Positions 1 through 9,834 are shown, counted from the stretch's first letter. The stretch: 64,000 bases of DNA from Desnuesiella massiliensis (GCF_001403615.1 NZ_LN879453.1:62001-126000); one strand, 5' to 3'. The notes: generated by a model not told the origin, from the sequence alone. Program-made: numbers and translations.

Positions 1-52
1 AAAGAAGAGTATTTGTAAAAACTATAATGGAACAGAATATTTTATTTTTCAA

Positions 53-81
53 TGGAAAAATGAGGGAAAATATTTTATAAT
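53..81 (+). promoter_or_regulatory. Candidate promoter of the pepF gene
   Basis: A TATAAT hexamer at 76-81 is preceded at 17 nt spacing by TGGAAA (53-58), a moderate match to a vegetative SigA promoter. Transcription would start near 88, giving a leader of about 30 nt with the SD AGGAGG just before the ATG. Motif reading only. Confidence 0.4.
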
Positions 82-120
82 ACATAGTAATACTGTTTAT
101 TTTTATAGGAGGGTTGTATT

Positions 121-1914
121 ATGGGTGAAGTAAAAAAGTTGAAGACTAGAGAGGAAATAAGTTCTGAATGCAAATGGGATATAGAAAAAGTTTATGCTAC
201 AAATGAAGCTTGGGAAAAAGATTTTGAAATATTGAAGAAAAAAGCTGAAAAAATAAAAGATTTTTCAGGAAAACTATCTCAGCCTACGGTATTGCTAGAT
301 TATTTTAAAGTAAAAGAGGATATATCAAGATTAGCAGATAAATTATTTATATTTGCCCATTTAAAGAGTGATGAAGACAGAGCTAATAGTACTTATCAAT
401 CTCTAAAGGATAAAATAGATACTTATTTAGCAGAGCTTAGAAGCTTAGGGGCTTTTTTTGTGCCTGAAATATTATCATTACCCGAAGATTACATAGAAAA
501 ATCTATAGCTGAAGTTAAAGATTTAGAAATGTATAAATTCTTATTAGAAGATATTTTAAAGATGAAGCCTCATGTGCTTTCGAAAGAATTAGAAGAGCTT
601 GTAGCTTCTGTTTCAGATTGCTTAGAAGCTCCGGGAAATATTTTTAGTATGCTTACAAATGCAGATATGACCTTTCCCATTATAAAAGATGAAAGTGGGA
701 ATGATATAGAATTAACTGAAGGAAATTATTCCGGGTTTGTAAGATCAAAGGATAGAAGTGTTAGGGAGGCTGCTTTTAAAGCGCTATTTTCTGCCTATGA
801 TAAATTTAAAAATACTATTGCTACATCCTTAACTTCTTCCATAAAAAATAATGTGTTTATAGCCAAAACACGAAAATATAGCTCTGCTTTAGAAAGCTCT
901 TTAAAGCCTAATAATATACCTTTAGAGGTTTATGATAATGCTATTAATACAATAAATAGCAATATAGAGTCTCTTCACAGATATGTTAGAATTAAAAAGA
1001 AACTTTTAGGATTAGAAGAAATTCATATGTATGATTTGTATGTACCGGTAATTGATATAGAAAAAGAAAATATTGAGTTTAAGAAAGGTGTAGAAATAGT
1101 AAAAGAAGGTTTGCATCCACTAGGAAAAGAATATCTTTCAATCTTTGATGAAGGTATTAAAGAGGGGTGGATAGACGTTTATGAGAATAAAGGGAAAAGA
1201 GGCGGAGCCTATTCTTGGGGATGCTATGATACTATGCCTTATGTGTTACTAAACTATAATAATGATTTAAATGATGTATCCACCTTAGCCCATGAAATGG
1301 GTCATTCCATTCATTCCTATTATTCAAGGAAAACTCAGCCTTATATTTATGCTGATTATGAATTATTCTGTGCCGAAGTTGCATCTACTACTAATGAAGC
1401 TTTATTGATTCATTACTTAATTAATAGGGAGACACAAAAGAGTAAAAAGCTATATTTAATCAATCAAGAGTTAGAACAAATAAGAACTACAGTATTTAGG
1501 CAATTAATGTTTGCGGAGTTTGAGAAAATCACACATGAGTCTATAGAAAAAGGTAATCCTTTAACGGCTAAGGATTTGTGTAGTATATGGCATGAATTAA
1601 ATGTGAAATATTTTGGACCAGATATGATAGTTGATGAAGAAATAGATATGGAATGGGCAAGAATACCTCATTTTTACTCCGATTTCTATGTATATCAATA
1701 TGCTACAGGTTATGCTGCTGCCAGTGCTTTTGCTAAGAGTATCCTTGAGCAGGGTAATGAAGCGGTAAATAAATATATTGGCTTCTTAAAAAGTGGAGGA
1801 AGCGACTATCCAATAAATATTTTAAAGAAAGCTGGAGTAGATATGACAACACCAGCACCTTTAGAAGCCACTCTTCAAAGATTTAATGAATTATTAGATA
1901 TGTTAGAACAGTAA
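121..1914 (+). CDS. pepF: Oligoendopeptidase F (M3 family metallopeptidase)
   Basis: A 597-residue cytoplasmic zinc peptidase of the M3B family that cuts short peptides. The HExxH zinc site is visible as LAHEMGHSIHSYYS in the C-terminal half, followed by the second zinc-ligand region around FCAEVASTTNEALL, as in PepF. Length is normal for the family (about 600 aa). The ATG has an SD (AGGAGG) 8-9 nt upstream. It stands alone: its own promoter lies upstream, and the next gene starts 140 nt downstream. The likely role is turnover of peptides released by the proteases encoded elsewhere in the window. PepF is well conserved in clostridia and nothing about this copy looks odd. Confidence 0.95.
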   Translation: MGEVKKLKTREEISSECKWDIEKVYATNEAWEKDFEILKKKAEKIKDFSGKLSQPTVLLDYFKVKEDISRLADKLFIFAHLKSDEDRANSTYQSLKDKIDTYLAELRSLGAFFVPEILSLPEDYIEKSIAEVKDLEMYKFLLEDILKMKPHVLSKELEELVASVSDCLEAPGNIFSMLTNADMTFPIIKDESGNDIELTEGNYSGFVRSKDRSVREAAFKALFSAYDKFKNTIATSLTSSIKNNVFIAKTRKYSSALESSLKPNNIPLEVYDNAINTINSNIESLHRYVRIKKKLLGLEEIHMYDLYVPVIDIEKENIEFKKGVEIVKEGLHPLGKEYLSIFDEGIKEGWIDVYENKGKRGGAYSWGCYDTMPYVLLNYNNDLNDVSTLAHEMGHSIHSYYSRKTQPYIYADYELFCAEVASTTNEALLIHYLINRETQKSKKLYLINQELEQIRTTVFRQLMFAEFEKITHESIEKGNPLTAKDLCSIWHELNVKYFGPDMIVDEEIDMEWARIPHFYSDFYVYQYATGYAAASAFAKSILEQGNEAVNKYIGFLKSGGSDYPINILKKAGVDMTTPAPLEATLQRFNELLDMLEQ

Positions 1915-2057
1915 TAAAATAAGTGTGCTTTTGCTAAAATAGTGGAATTTGTTTCCCTATATTTAGTGTAAGCACATTTTTTTATTGTAATAAAATGCTG
2001 AAATTTATATTATAAAATAGTATAATAATACATAGAAAAATATTTTTGAGGTGGAGC

Positions 2058-3116
2058 ATGAGACTTGAATTTATTAATAGGATAATGGTAGGAGATGTTT
2101 TAGCTAAAAGTATTTTAACCAGTGATGGGAAGATACTATTAAGATCAGGAGTTTCTCTTACGGAGACTTACATAGAAAAGTTAAAAGAATTGGATGTTTA
2201 CTATGTGTATGTGGAAGATGATAGGCTGGATGATATTTATATAGAAGATGAAAAACTTAATGAGTTAAAAAGAAGCACTATGAAGAATATGGCTACCATA
2301 GTGAAGAACCTGACAAATAATAGCAAGGTAAATCTAAAGGATTCTCTTTCAAGAGTAGAGGAATTAATGGAGTATATTATCGAAATGGGAGATGTGAATA
2401 AAAGTTTACATGATATTAAGACCCATGATAATTATACATATATGCATAGTATTGATACTGGAATAATGGCGGCATTTATAGGAATGAATATGAAACTGAG
2501 TAAGGAAGAATTAAGAAACTTAGGTGTAGGTGCCATACTGCATGATATTGGAAAGGTGAAGGTAAAGTCTGACATAATAAATAAAAATGGGGCTCTAACC
2601 GAGGAAGAATTAACGGAGATAAAAAGACATCCTATATATGGTGCAGAAATATTAAAAAAGAACATATATATTCCAGATGCTGTGATAAATGCAGTATTGC
2701 AACATCATGAGAGAATAGATGGATTAGGATATCCTTATGGGCTAGAAGGCAATCAAATTAGTAGACTAGCTAAGATAGTTTGTATTTGTGATGTGTATGA
2801 TGCTGTAAGTAGCGATAGAAGTTATAGAAAAAAATTTAGTCCTAATGAAGCATATGAACTAGTTTTATCGGGTAATGGATCTATGTTTGATGAGAGCATA
2901 GTAAAGATTTTTAAGGATACCTTTGCGGTTTATCCCTTAGGATGCTGCTTAAAGCTTTCTAATGGGGTAGAGGGGTATGTAATTAACCAAAATAAAGGAT
3001 TTCCTGATAGGCCTATATTAAGGGTGTTATATGATAGTGAAACTAGAAAACCAATACCTTTTTATGAGATTAATTTATTAGAGCATACTAACATTACGGT
3101 AGTAGATACAGTATAA
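2058..3116 (+). CDS. HD-GYP domain cyclic-di-GMP phosphodiesterase
   Basis: A 352-residue protein with a short N-terminal region (about 1-120) and an HD-GYP domain (about 125-300). The metal-binding HD motif is HDIGK, followed by the GYP signature HHERIDGLGYP. Nearby residues such as DVYDAVSSDRSYR are also typical. HD-GYP proteins linearise cyclic di-GMP, and all signature residues appear intact, so activity is likely. No REC domain is present, and the N-terminal part resembles the DUF3391-like segments often found before HD-GYP. The start was moved to the ATG at 2058, because the SD GAGGTGG (2048-2054) overlaps the upstream TTG. It converges on a gene with a degenerate GGDEF domain. Confidence 0.88.
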   Translation: MRLEFINRIMVGDVLAKSILTSDGKILLRSGVSLTETYIEKLKELDVYYVYVEDDRLDDIYIEDEKLNELKRSTMKNMATIVKNLTNNSKVNLKDSLSRVEELMEYIIEMGDVNKSLHDIKTHDNYTYMHSIDTGIMAAFIGMNMKLSKEELRNLGVGAILHDIGKVKVKSDIINKNGALTEEELTEIKRHPIYGAEILKKNIYIPDAVINAVLQHHERIDGLGYPYGLEGNQISRLAKIVCICDVYDAVSSDRSYRKKFSPNEAYELVLSGNGSMFDESIVKIFKDTFAVYPLGCCLKLSNGVEGYVINQNKGFPDRPILRVLYDSETRKPIPFYEINLLEHTNITVVDTV

Positions 3117-3130
3117 GAAACTTACAAATT

Positions 3131-3156
3131 AAAAAACACCTTATAAGGTGTTTTTT
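3131..3156. terminator. Bidirectional intrinsic terminator
   Basis: A perfect 26-bp palindrome with AAAAAACACC and GGTGTTTTTT arms lies between the convergent HD-GYP and GGDEF-like genes. It has A- and T-tracts on both sides, so it can serve either strand, and it overlaps the last codons of the minus-strand gene. Confidence 0.85.
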
Positions 3157-4769
3157 AATTTATATAAATTTTTGTAGGTTTTATTTATAATTTCTTCTTT
3201 ATTAATACCATCTATAGGGTATTCAGAATAAGAAAACATAATATTTGCACTAATTTTGTTTTTAAATTTATATTGCTCAAAGTGTTTACTGATCTCATAT
3301 AGTTTTTCTCTTGCATTCAAGGAATCTTGGAGGTTAAAGCAAAGAAAAATATCGTCTTTTCCATAATAAAGAATACTATCATAAGGAGAAAGCATAGAAT
3401 GTATAATATTTGCTACGTCTTTTTTTAAGCTTTGGAAAACCTCTAAGTTATACTTATCAATTATGTGAGAATAATCTTTGATTTCAATTATCGCTAGAGT
3501 AAATATTAATTTTTGGTTTATATTTCTATCAAGAAGCTCCAAAAATTCATTATACTTTGTAAAAGGTTTATGGTAAGTTTTACAATTGTTAATAGTATCT
3601 TCACATAATAATGATAAATTCTTATTTAAAGAGCTTATTAAATCCATTTTATCCTCTATATTTTTATATTTATTAAAAGCAATAAAGGTACAACCAACAG
3701 TGCCTTCAGAGGTTTTTATAGGAAAAACCAATATAGATTTTATTCTATTTTCATATTGAAAAATAGGTAATGAGGATATTAACTCTTTATTATTAGTATA
3801 TAAAGGTTTTCCAGTAGTTATTATATTGAAAGCTTCATTACAACATAAGTTTTTAAATTTATAGGAACTTGGTTCTAAATTAAATTTGCTCTTATAACAT
3901 AGGGGATATACGTATTCATGATTATTTATAAATAGATATATTCCACAATAAGAAAAAGGCAAAATAGTCTCAATACTTTCAATAGCATTATATAACTTAT
4001 TCATATAATTCGTGTTAGACATTAAAGTGTTGCTACAGCTTACTATAGCTAGCAGGTAAGAATTTTTTGTTTTTAAATAGCCTATTCTATTTAGTGAATA
4101 GTTTAAAAATATTAGGAATAAAGTAAGCACAATAACTAAGGCATATTGAAATATATTATAAAGGTACAGGGATAAATAAGAAAAAGTGGCTGACAGTATA
4201 AAATTTATTGAAAAATATATAAATTCATCATAAAATGAAGACAATACAAAAGCACTTTTTCTTACAAAGTTGTCAATAAAGAAAAGACAGTAGTTAAAAA
4301 TTAAAAATGTAAATGAAAAGATTGCTATTTGAAATAGTAGGTCTAAATTTACTAAGTAGGAATTTATAAAAAAGTTTAAGCATATATGAGCTAAAAACGA
4401 GGATATAATCAGTAATGATAGATTAAAGATATGGCGATTATCTATAATTGGATTATCCTCATAGGAATATTTTAAATCCATTATCATTAGTAGAATATTA
4501 CTTAAAATCAATACTATAAAAACAATTTTTATATTAAAAATAAAATAGCATATTATAATGATATAATCAGAAAAGGATATGTAAGAGCCTTTTAACTCAA
4601 TACTATATCTTGATATTAATGTATAGGATAAAATAAGAATTATTATAAATATTATATCTTCTAATCCAATATGTATTTTTAAAGGTGAAAAAAAAGATGA
4701 TACTAATATAATTGACGTAAAAAGAAGATAGCTTATACGCAACAACTTATATTGATTATTAATACTCAT
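3141..4769 (-). CDS. Multi-pass membrane protein with GAF-like and degenerate GGDEF domains
   Basis: A 542-residue protein. Residues about 1-230 form some 7-8 hydrophobic helices (a MASE-like sensor module). Residues about 240-390 look like a GAF domain. The C-terminal 140 residues have the pattern of a GGDEF domain, but the active-site loop reads GKDDI (470-474) instead of GGDEF. Diguanylate cyclases need that loop, so this copy is probably catalytically inactive and could act as a GTP or c-di-GMP sensor or a partner for other GGDEF/HD-GYP proteins. That role is inference. It faces the HD-GYP gene across a shared terminator. Cytoplasmic side-chain composition is strongly K/N/I, as in the rest of the window. 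Confidence 0.75.
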   Translation of the reverse strand: MSINNQYKLLRISYLLFTSIILVSSFFSPLKIHIGLEDIIFIIILILSYTLISRYSIELKGSYISFSDYIIIICYFIFNIKIVFIVLILSNILLMIMDLKYSYEDNPIIDNRHIFNLSLLIISSFLAHICLNFFINSYLVNLDLLFQIAIFSFTFLIFNYCLFFIDNFVRKSAFVLSSFYDEFIYFSINFILSATFSYLSLYLYNIFQYALVIVLTLFLIFLNYSLNRIGYLKTKNSYLLAIVSCSNTLMSNTNYMNKLYNAIESIETILPFSYCGIYLFINNHEYVYPLCYKSKFNLEPSSYKFKNLCCNEAFNIITTGKPLYTNNKELISSLPIFQYENRIKSILVFPIKTSEGTVGCTFIAFNKYKNIEDKMDLISSLNKNLSLLCEDTINNCKTYHKPFTKYNEFLELLDRNINQKLIFTLAIIEIKDYSHIIDKYNLEVFQSLKKDVANIIHSMLSPYDSILYYGKDDIFLCFNLQDSLNAREKLYEISKHFEQYKFKNKISANIMFSYSEYPIDGINKEEIINKTYKNLYKLKNTL

Positions 4770-4882
4770 TTGTAAACCTACTTTCTATGAAATATAAAGA
4801 TATAATTTATTATACTAAAGTTTCTATTGCATATAAATAATAAGCATAAAAAATGTATATATTAAACTTAAGGGGAATAGCT

Positions 4883-5875
4883 ATGAGAGAAAAATATATT
4901 AAGAATATAATCAATAATCTAATAACAAATTATGGATTCATGGTAGAAGAATATGATGTGTTGCATAGTAATGGAAAAAAAGATTGGATAGTAATGAAGT
5001 ATTTTGAGAATGGAGTATATGCAATTATTTTTACAAATACTGATGATTACTTATATAAAGTTAATAGTGCAAAACAATTCTTATATAGAAAAGCAGAATT
5101 ATTTACAATAAATAATATTATATTATTAGAAGAGGAACAAGACATAAGTTATATATGCCAAGGCAGCGACTATAATACTATAGTTTTGAATATTAAGCAA
5201 AATGCTATTATAAAGTATTCAGAAGGAAGTGAAGGCTTCGTAAGACTATTACAAGACATGATACAAGATAAAAAAAATTCTAATGGACATGAACAAAGGG
5301 ATGCCAGTAAATATTTAAATTTTACAAACTTACTTATATTGATAAATATATTATTTTTTATAGTATCAGCCTATTTATCAAAAAGTATATTAGATATGAA
5401 TACGGCTGTTCTTGTGGCCTTAGGAGCTAAGTATAATGTTCTTATAGCCCAAGGGGAATATTATAGGTTAATTACAGCTATGTTTTTACATGGAGGTATA
5501 TTACATTTAGTTTTAAATATGTATGCCTTAAAGGCTACAGGAGAAATTGTGGAAAAATTTTATGGGAAAGGCAGATTTTTATTAATATACTTTTTTTCGG
5601 GGATTTTTTCTTCTGTAGCTAGCTATATTTTTTCTGATTCCATATCAGTGGGGGCCTCAGGAGCTATTTTTGGATTATTAGGAGCCTGTCTGATTATAGG
5701 AATAAAAATTAGAAATTTAGCAGGAAAAGATTTTTTGAGAAATATTTTGTCTGTAATTTTTGTGAATATTTTCATAGGATTAAATATTAAAAATATAGAT
5801 AATTTTGGGCACTTTGGAGGTTTAGTAGGCGGAATTTTACTGTCTATAATAGTATATAGAAACAATAATACTTAA
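4883..5875 (+). CDS. Rhomboid family intramembrane serine protease
   Basis: A 330-residue protein with a cytoplasmic N-terminal domain (about 1-140) and six or so membrane segments. Rhomboid hallmarks are visible: HGGILHLVLNMYAL in the loop/TM2 region, the serine motif GASGAIFG in TM4, and the catalytic histidine in FGHFGGLVGG in the last helix. Rhomboids cut transmembrane substrates in the bilayer. The ATG at 4883 was chosen because AAGGGG lies at the right distance upstream; an in-frame ATG 30 nt earlier has no SD. The long N-terminal domain is like that of B. subtilis GluP-type proteins, but without a C-terminal TPR domain. Confidence 0.9.
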   Translation: MREKYIKNIINNLITNYGFMVEEYDVLHSNGKKDWIVMKYFENGVYAIIFTNTDDYLYKVNSAKQFLYRKAELFTINNIILLEEEQDISYICQGSDYNTIVLNIKQNAIIKYSEGSEGFVRLLQDMIQDKKNSNGHEQRDASKYLNFTNLLILINILFFIVSAYLSKSILDMNTAVLVALGAKYNVLIAQGEYYRLITAMFLHGGILHLVLNMYALKATGEIVEKFYGKGRFLLIYFFSGIFSSVASYIFSDSISVGASGAIFGLLGACLIIGIKIRNLAGKDFLRNILSVIFVNIFIGLNIKNIDNFGHFGGLVGGILLSIIVYRNNNT

Positions 5876-5881
5876 TTTAAT

Positions 5882-5907
5882 AAAAAAGCGACGTTGGTCG
5901 CTTTTTT
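5882..5907. terminator. Bidirectional intrinsic terminator
   Basis: An 11-bp stem AAAAAAGCGAC / GTCGCTTTTTT with a short loop sits between the convergent rhomboid and ftsH-like genes, with A- and T-tracts on the two sides. Confidence 0.88.
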
Positions 5908-5909
5908 AT

Positions 5910-7652
5910 TTATTGTGTTGCAATATTTTCTATATCTTCATAATAAAGAGTTTCTTTTTCAAGTAGTGCAACGGAAATATCTCTTAAAAGTTTTATATTA
6001 GATTTTAACAAGCTTTTCGTTTCAATATAGAGCTCTTCTACGGTGTTTTTACATTCCTTAAGTATTTCTTCAGAGTTAATGTTTGCTATATTTGATAGCT
6101 GAGAAAGATTTAGCAATCCCAAGGTTTTGCCCATTCCATATTCTGTAATCATATTGCCTATTAAAGAGGTTACATGTTGAATATCGCTATAGGCTCCTGT
6201 AGTAATTTTATCTTCACCAAAAATTATTTCCTCAGCGGCTCTTCCACCAAGGAGCACCATTATTCTATTTCTAAGATATTGAAGATTTTGATAAGCTCTA
6301 TCTTCAGGTATGCTAAGAGTATATCCACCGGCACCTTTTGAGCTAGGGATTATAGTAACCTTTGAAAGTTTCTCATTAGGTAATAAGCTTCTGGATATGA
6401 CAGCATGTCCAGCTTCATGATATGCAGTTATTTTTTTATCTTCATCTTTCATACTATCTCTATTTATTTTCTCATAACCTGCTAAAACAATGGAAAAAGC
6501 TTTGTCAAAATGGACATTTTCTATATAATCACTATTTTCCTTACAGGCTAATATAGCGGCCTCATTCACTAAATTTTCAAGCTTTGCGCCAGAGAAATAA
6601 GAGGTTTTATGGGCCCATTCTCTAATATCTAGACTTTGATAAGGTTTATTTTTTAGGTGAAGATTTAGAATCTCTTCTCTAGCATTTATATCTGGAAGAG
6701 TAACTTCTATATGTCTATCAAATCTTCCTGGTCTTAGTAAGGCTGCATCTAGCATGTCTAAACGATTGGTAGCCGCCATAACCACGATGCCCTCTTGTTC
6801 ATTGAAGCCCGACATTTCTGTTAATAAGGCGTTTAATGTTTGATCTCTTTCATCAGAGCCCCCATTTTTTCCACCGTCTCTTTTTTTACCTATAGCATCA
6901 ATTTCATCTATAAAAATCACAGCCTTACCATGAGTCTTTGCTTTTTTAAAGAGGTTTCGAACTCTGCTAGCACCTACTCCTACATACACTTGTACAAAGT
7001 CTGATCCAGACATGGCATAGAAGGGAACGCCAGCTTCACCAGCTACGGCTTTTGCTAAAAGAGTTTTACCTGTTCCAGGTTCCCCGTATAATATTATACC
7101 TTTGGGCATTCTAGCTCCATAAGCAGCATATTTTTCAGGATTTTTAAGAAAATCTACTATATCTTTTACACTCTCTTTTGCCTCTTCATTTCCAGCCATA
7201 CTATTGAAATTATATTTATAATCTTTTATAGCATTTGCGTCCAAGATATCTACGGATAGCATGCCTTTAGCGCCTATCTTATTTCCTTTTAAGGCTATAA
7301 ATAAGATAGATAATAAGGATAATCCAAGTAATAGGGAAGGAATTATCTCTTTTGGTGATGAATCAGGTTTTTCCTTAACCTTAACATTATTCATTAGGAG
7401 CTTTTCTTTTAAGTCAAGACTTCTAGGATTATCAGTATTATATTTTTCCCCAGATTTTAGTGTAATATATATTTTGTCTGCATTAGAAATATATACTTCA
7501 TCAATATTTCCTTTTGAAATATCTTCTTGAAATGTAGAGTAAGCCTTAGAAGGCAACGCCTTGCTATTAATATTGTTAAATATTAAAAAAGCAGCACAAA
7601 GAATAGATATTATTATAGGGAAAATTATATACTTATTTTTTAATTTGTTCAT
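5910..7652 (-). CDS. ftsH: FtsH-type membrane-anchored AAA+ zinc metalloprotease
   Basis: A 580-residue ATP-dependent protease of the FtsH family. Two N-terminal membrane segments (about 9-26 and 105-121) flank a short extracytoplasmic domain. The AAA module follows, with Walker A GEPGTGKT, Walker B VIFIDEIDAIG and the second region of homology ending RPGRFDRHIEV. The M41 protease site is HEAGHA, with a downstream acidic zinc ligand near GAYSDIQ. It is slightly shorter than housekeeping FtsH (600-650 aa), so it may be a second paralogue; the symbol denotes the family. The SD AAGGAGG lies 11 nt before the ATG. A two-codon ATG-ATA-TAA frame ends as TAATG at the start codon. Confidence 0.9.
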   Translation of the reverse strand: MNKLKNKYIIFPIIISILCAAFLIFNNINSKALPSKAYSTFQEDISKGNIDEVYISNADKIYITLKSGEKYNTDNPRSLDLKEKLLMNNVKVKEKPDSSPKEIIPSLLLGLSLLSILFIALKGNKIGAKGMLSVDILDANAIKDYKYNFNSMAGNEEAKESVKDIVDFLKNPEKYAAYGARMPKGIILYGEPGTGKTLLAKAVAGEAGVPFYAMSGSDFVQVYVGVGASRVRNLFKKAKTHGKAVIFIDEIDAIGKKRDGGKNGGSDERDQTLNALLTEMSGFNEQEGIVVMAATNRLDMLDAALLRPGRFDRHIEVTLPDINAREEILNLHLKNKPYQSLDIREWAHKTSYFSGAKLENLVNEAAILACKENSDYIENVHFDKAFSIVLAGYEKINRDSMKDEDKKITAYHEAGHAVISRSLLPNEKLSKVTIIPSSKGAGGYTLSIPEDRAYQNLQYLRNRIMVLLGGRAAEEIIFGEDKITTGAYSDIQHVTSLIGNMITEYGMGKTLGLLNLSQLSNIANINSEEILKECKNTVEELYIETKSLLKSNIKLLRDISVALLEKETLYYEDIENIATQ

Positions 7653-7882
7653 TATATCATTTTCCTCCTTAGTTTAAAGTAATTACCCACATAAATAGTT
7701 TACATAATATATTATAAGGCTTTATTTTTAATTGTCTAATTTTATACATAAAAACTTCCATAGTAAGTTATGGACGAATTTATAAAGATTTATCATATTA
7801 CTTATTTAAGTTAGGATAGCTTATGTGATATACTTAAATTTAGTATTATTGTATGTATTTCATAAAGAAGGAGCTTAGGAAA

Positions 7883-8827
7883 ATGAATATAAGTGAAATA
7901 AAAGCTAAATTAACCCCTAAGGACATTTTAACTATAATAAATGACTATTTAGATGTTCCTGCATTGAATATAAATGAGGTAGCTATTAACGAATTTTTGG
8001 ACCTATTTATAGAGTATAATTTAATTTTTAATGTTAAGGTAAAGGTGACATTAGCCTTTGGAAGTATAAAGGATAATCAGATATGCTTGAAGATTTTATC
8101 TGTTAAGGTAGGAAAGCTTCCTATTTTTAATTTTATTACAAATAAGATAGTGAAAAAAATTATTGATAACTTAAAGGCTAAAGGAATTTTGGTACAAGAT
8201 AGCAGTATAACCGTAGATTTAAATGAAATTTTAAAGGCTCTACCCTTTATTAATTTTAAATTGGACAGCTTATCTATGAAAAAGGATTACGTGGAAGTTC
8301 AGCTCTTTGATATTAATTTCAATATGAATAAAAAGGTAGAGGATATTAAGTTGGTTGAGGAGGAGACTTTAGAAGCTAATGAACAAGTTAAGATTGAAAA
8401 GGTAGTAGATGGATATACTAAAGCTAAAGGTTATATACAAGATAAAGTTCCAGATAAATATAGTATGCTTTTAAAATATGCCATGATATTACCAGATATA
8501 ATTGCTCTCTTTATTAGGTTATTTAAGGATAAGAGGGTACCCTTGAAAACCAAATTAGTTGTTGGAACAGCTATTGGATACTTGGCATCACCCCTAGATA
8601 TATTACCAGATTTTATACCTTTTATAGGTCAAATAGATGATATGGCTATAGCTTTTTTTGCTATTAATAAGATAATAAATAAGATACCAATAAATATAAT
8701 TATAGAAAATTGGGAAGGTGAAGAGGATATAATACTTATAATCAAAGAAGCTTTAACTTACTTTAACAGGATTACTGGAGGAACTAATGTAGATAAAATT
8801 TATGATAGCCTTGATAAGTTTATTTAG
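7883..8827 (+). CDS. DUF1232 (YkvA-like) membrane-associated protein
   Basis: A 314-residue protein of unknown function. The N-terminal 180 residues have no motif I recognise. The C-terminal part carries the DUF1232 signature, a hydrophobic hairpin containing KTKLVVGTAIGYLASPLDIL then PDFIPFIGQIDDM, as in YkvA-like proteins. This suggests membrane association through residues about 235-285. The start at 7883 follows the SD AAGGAG; an in-frame ATG at 7853 has none. The gene ends 31 nt before the RNase H1 gene, so the two may be co-transcribed, although no functional link is known. Confidence 0.75.
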   Translation: MNISEIKAKLTPKDILTIINDYLDVPALNINEVAINEFLDLFIEYNLIFNVKVKVTLAFGSIKDNQICLKILSVKVGKLPIFNFITNKIVKKIIDNLKAKGILVQDSSITVDLNEILKALPFINFKLDSLSMKKDYVEVQLFDINFNMNKKVEDIKLVEEETLEANEQVKIEKVVDGYTKAKGYIQDKVPDKYSMLLKYAMILPDIIALFIRLFKDKRVPLKTKLVVGTAIGYLASPLDILPDFIPFIGQIDDMAIAFFAINKIINKIPINIIIENWEGEEDIILIIKEALTYFNRITGGTNVDKIYDSLDKFI

Positions 8828-8858
8828 AAAATACAAAGAATTTTGAGGAGTTTTTATT

Positions 8859-9500
8859 ATGGGAAAGTATTATGCTGTGGCAAAAGGAAAAAGTAATATG
8901 CCAAAAATTTATGATAATTGGGAACAGTGTAAGCTCGAAGTTATAGGAGCAAAAGGTGCAATTTATAAAAGTTTTACTAAGGAAGAGGAAGCCATAGAGT
9001 TTATCAAAAGCTATTTATGTAGCACTAGTAGTCATGAGGAGATATTTAGTAAAGAAGAAAAGCAAGAAGAGAAGGTTCAAGAGGACTATTTACATATATA
9101 TGTTGACGGTAGTTTTAAGGAAGATAAAGAAAATTATTCTTATGGATTAGTGGCAGTTCATAATGAGGAAGTTATATATAAAGAAAGTGGTGTGGGTGAA
9201 GAAAAAGAAGCAATATCTATGAGAAATGTAGCAGGAGAGGTTTTAGGAGCTATGAAGGCTGTAGATTATGCACTAAAGCATGATTATAAAAAAATTAAAA
9301 TTTTTTTTGACTACCAAGGAATAGAAAGCTGGGCCTTAGGAATGTGGAAAAGAAATAATTTTTTAACTCAAAGATATTATGAATATATGCATGAAAAAAT
9401 GAAGCAAATTGAAATTAAGTTTGTCAAAGTAAAAGGACATAGCGGAGTAAAATATAATGAGTTAGCAGATGAACTTGCTTCTTCAGCTTTGAACGGATAA
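8859..9500 (+). CDS. rnhA: Ribonuclease H1 with N-terminal hybrid-binding domain
   Basis: A 213-residue enzyme that degrades RNA in RNA-DNA hybrids. Residues 1-50 match the RNase H1 N-terminal (caulimovirus-VI-like) hybrid-binding domain, with YYAVAKGKSNMPKIYDNWEQ and FTKEEEAIEFI. After an acidic linker, the RNase H fold (about 77-212) carries the catalytic acids: D in YVDGSF, E in GEVLGAMKAV, D in FFDYQGIESW and D in YNELADELA. The SD GAGGAG precedes the ATG. The product would remove R-loops and replication primers. Identity of the family is secure. Confidence 0.92.
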   Translation: MGKYYAVAKGKSNMPKIYDNWEQCKLEVIGAKGAIYKSFTKEEEAIEFIKSYLCSTSSHEEIFSKEEKQEEKVQEDYLHIYVDGSFKEDKENYSYGLVAVHNEEVIYKESGVGEEKEAISMRNVAGEVLGAMKAVDYALKHDYKKIKIFFDYQGIESWALGMWKRNNFLTQRYYEYMHEKMKQIEIKFVKVKGHSGVKYNELADELASSALNG

Positions 9501-9545
9501 AAAATAACTAGTCAGTATAATGCTATATTGGCTAGTTATTTTTCT
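9501..9545 (+). terminator. Intrinsic terminator after rnhA
   Basis: A long stem with AAATAACTAG (9501-9510) paired to CTAGTTATTT (9531-9540), continued by an imperfect inner stem and followed by a T-rich tail. Confidence 0.85.
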
Positions 9546-9657
9546 TTAAAGAGTTAAATTTTTAAGTGGCTTATAAAAACTGTAAATAATTTCAATGATT
9601 AATATTATTTAAACTACATATTCTATACATATAAATCTTATAAAAGGAGTGTGTAAT

Positions 9658-9834
9658 ATGAATAACAGATTTATAACAGGAATAACAACAGGAGCTATCA
9701 TAGGAGCAGCTGTAGGAATGATGGTAATGCCTGAACTGGATAGAAATACTAAAAGGAAGATTAGAAGAACAGGAAAAATGGCAAGACATATGGCTGGAGA
9801 TATGTATAGTAATATGATACGTTTTATGAGATAA
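9658..9834 (+). CDS. Small YtxH-like membrane protein
   Basis: A 58-residue protein with a glycine-rich hydrophobic N-terminus (ITGITTGAIIGAAVGMMVMP) followed by a basic helix. This matches the YtxH/gas-vesicle-GvpP-like small proteins common in Firmicutes, often linked to general stress; function is unknown. The ATG at 9658 has the SD AAAGGAG 8 nt upstream, so the GTG three codons earlier is not the start. It is monocistronic, with terminators on both sides. Confidence 0.75.
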   Translation: MNNRFITGITTGAIIGAAVGMMVMPELDRNTKRKIRRTGKMARHMAGDMYSNMIRFMR

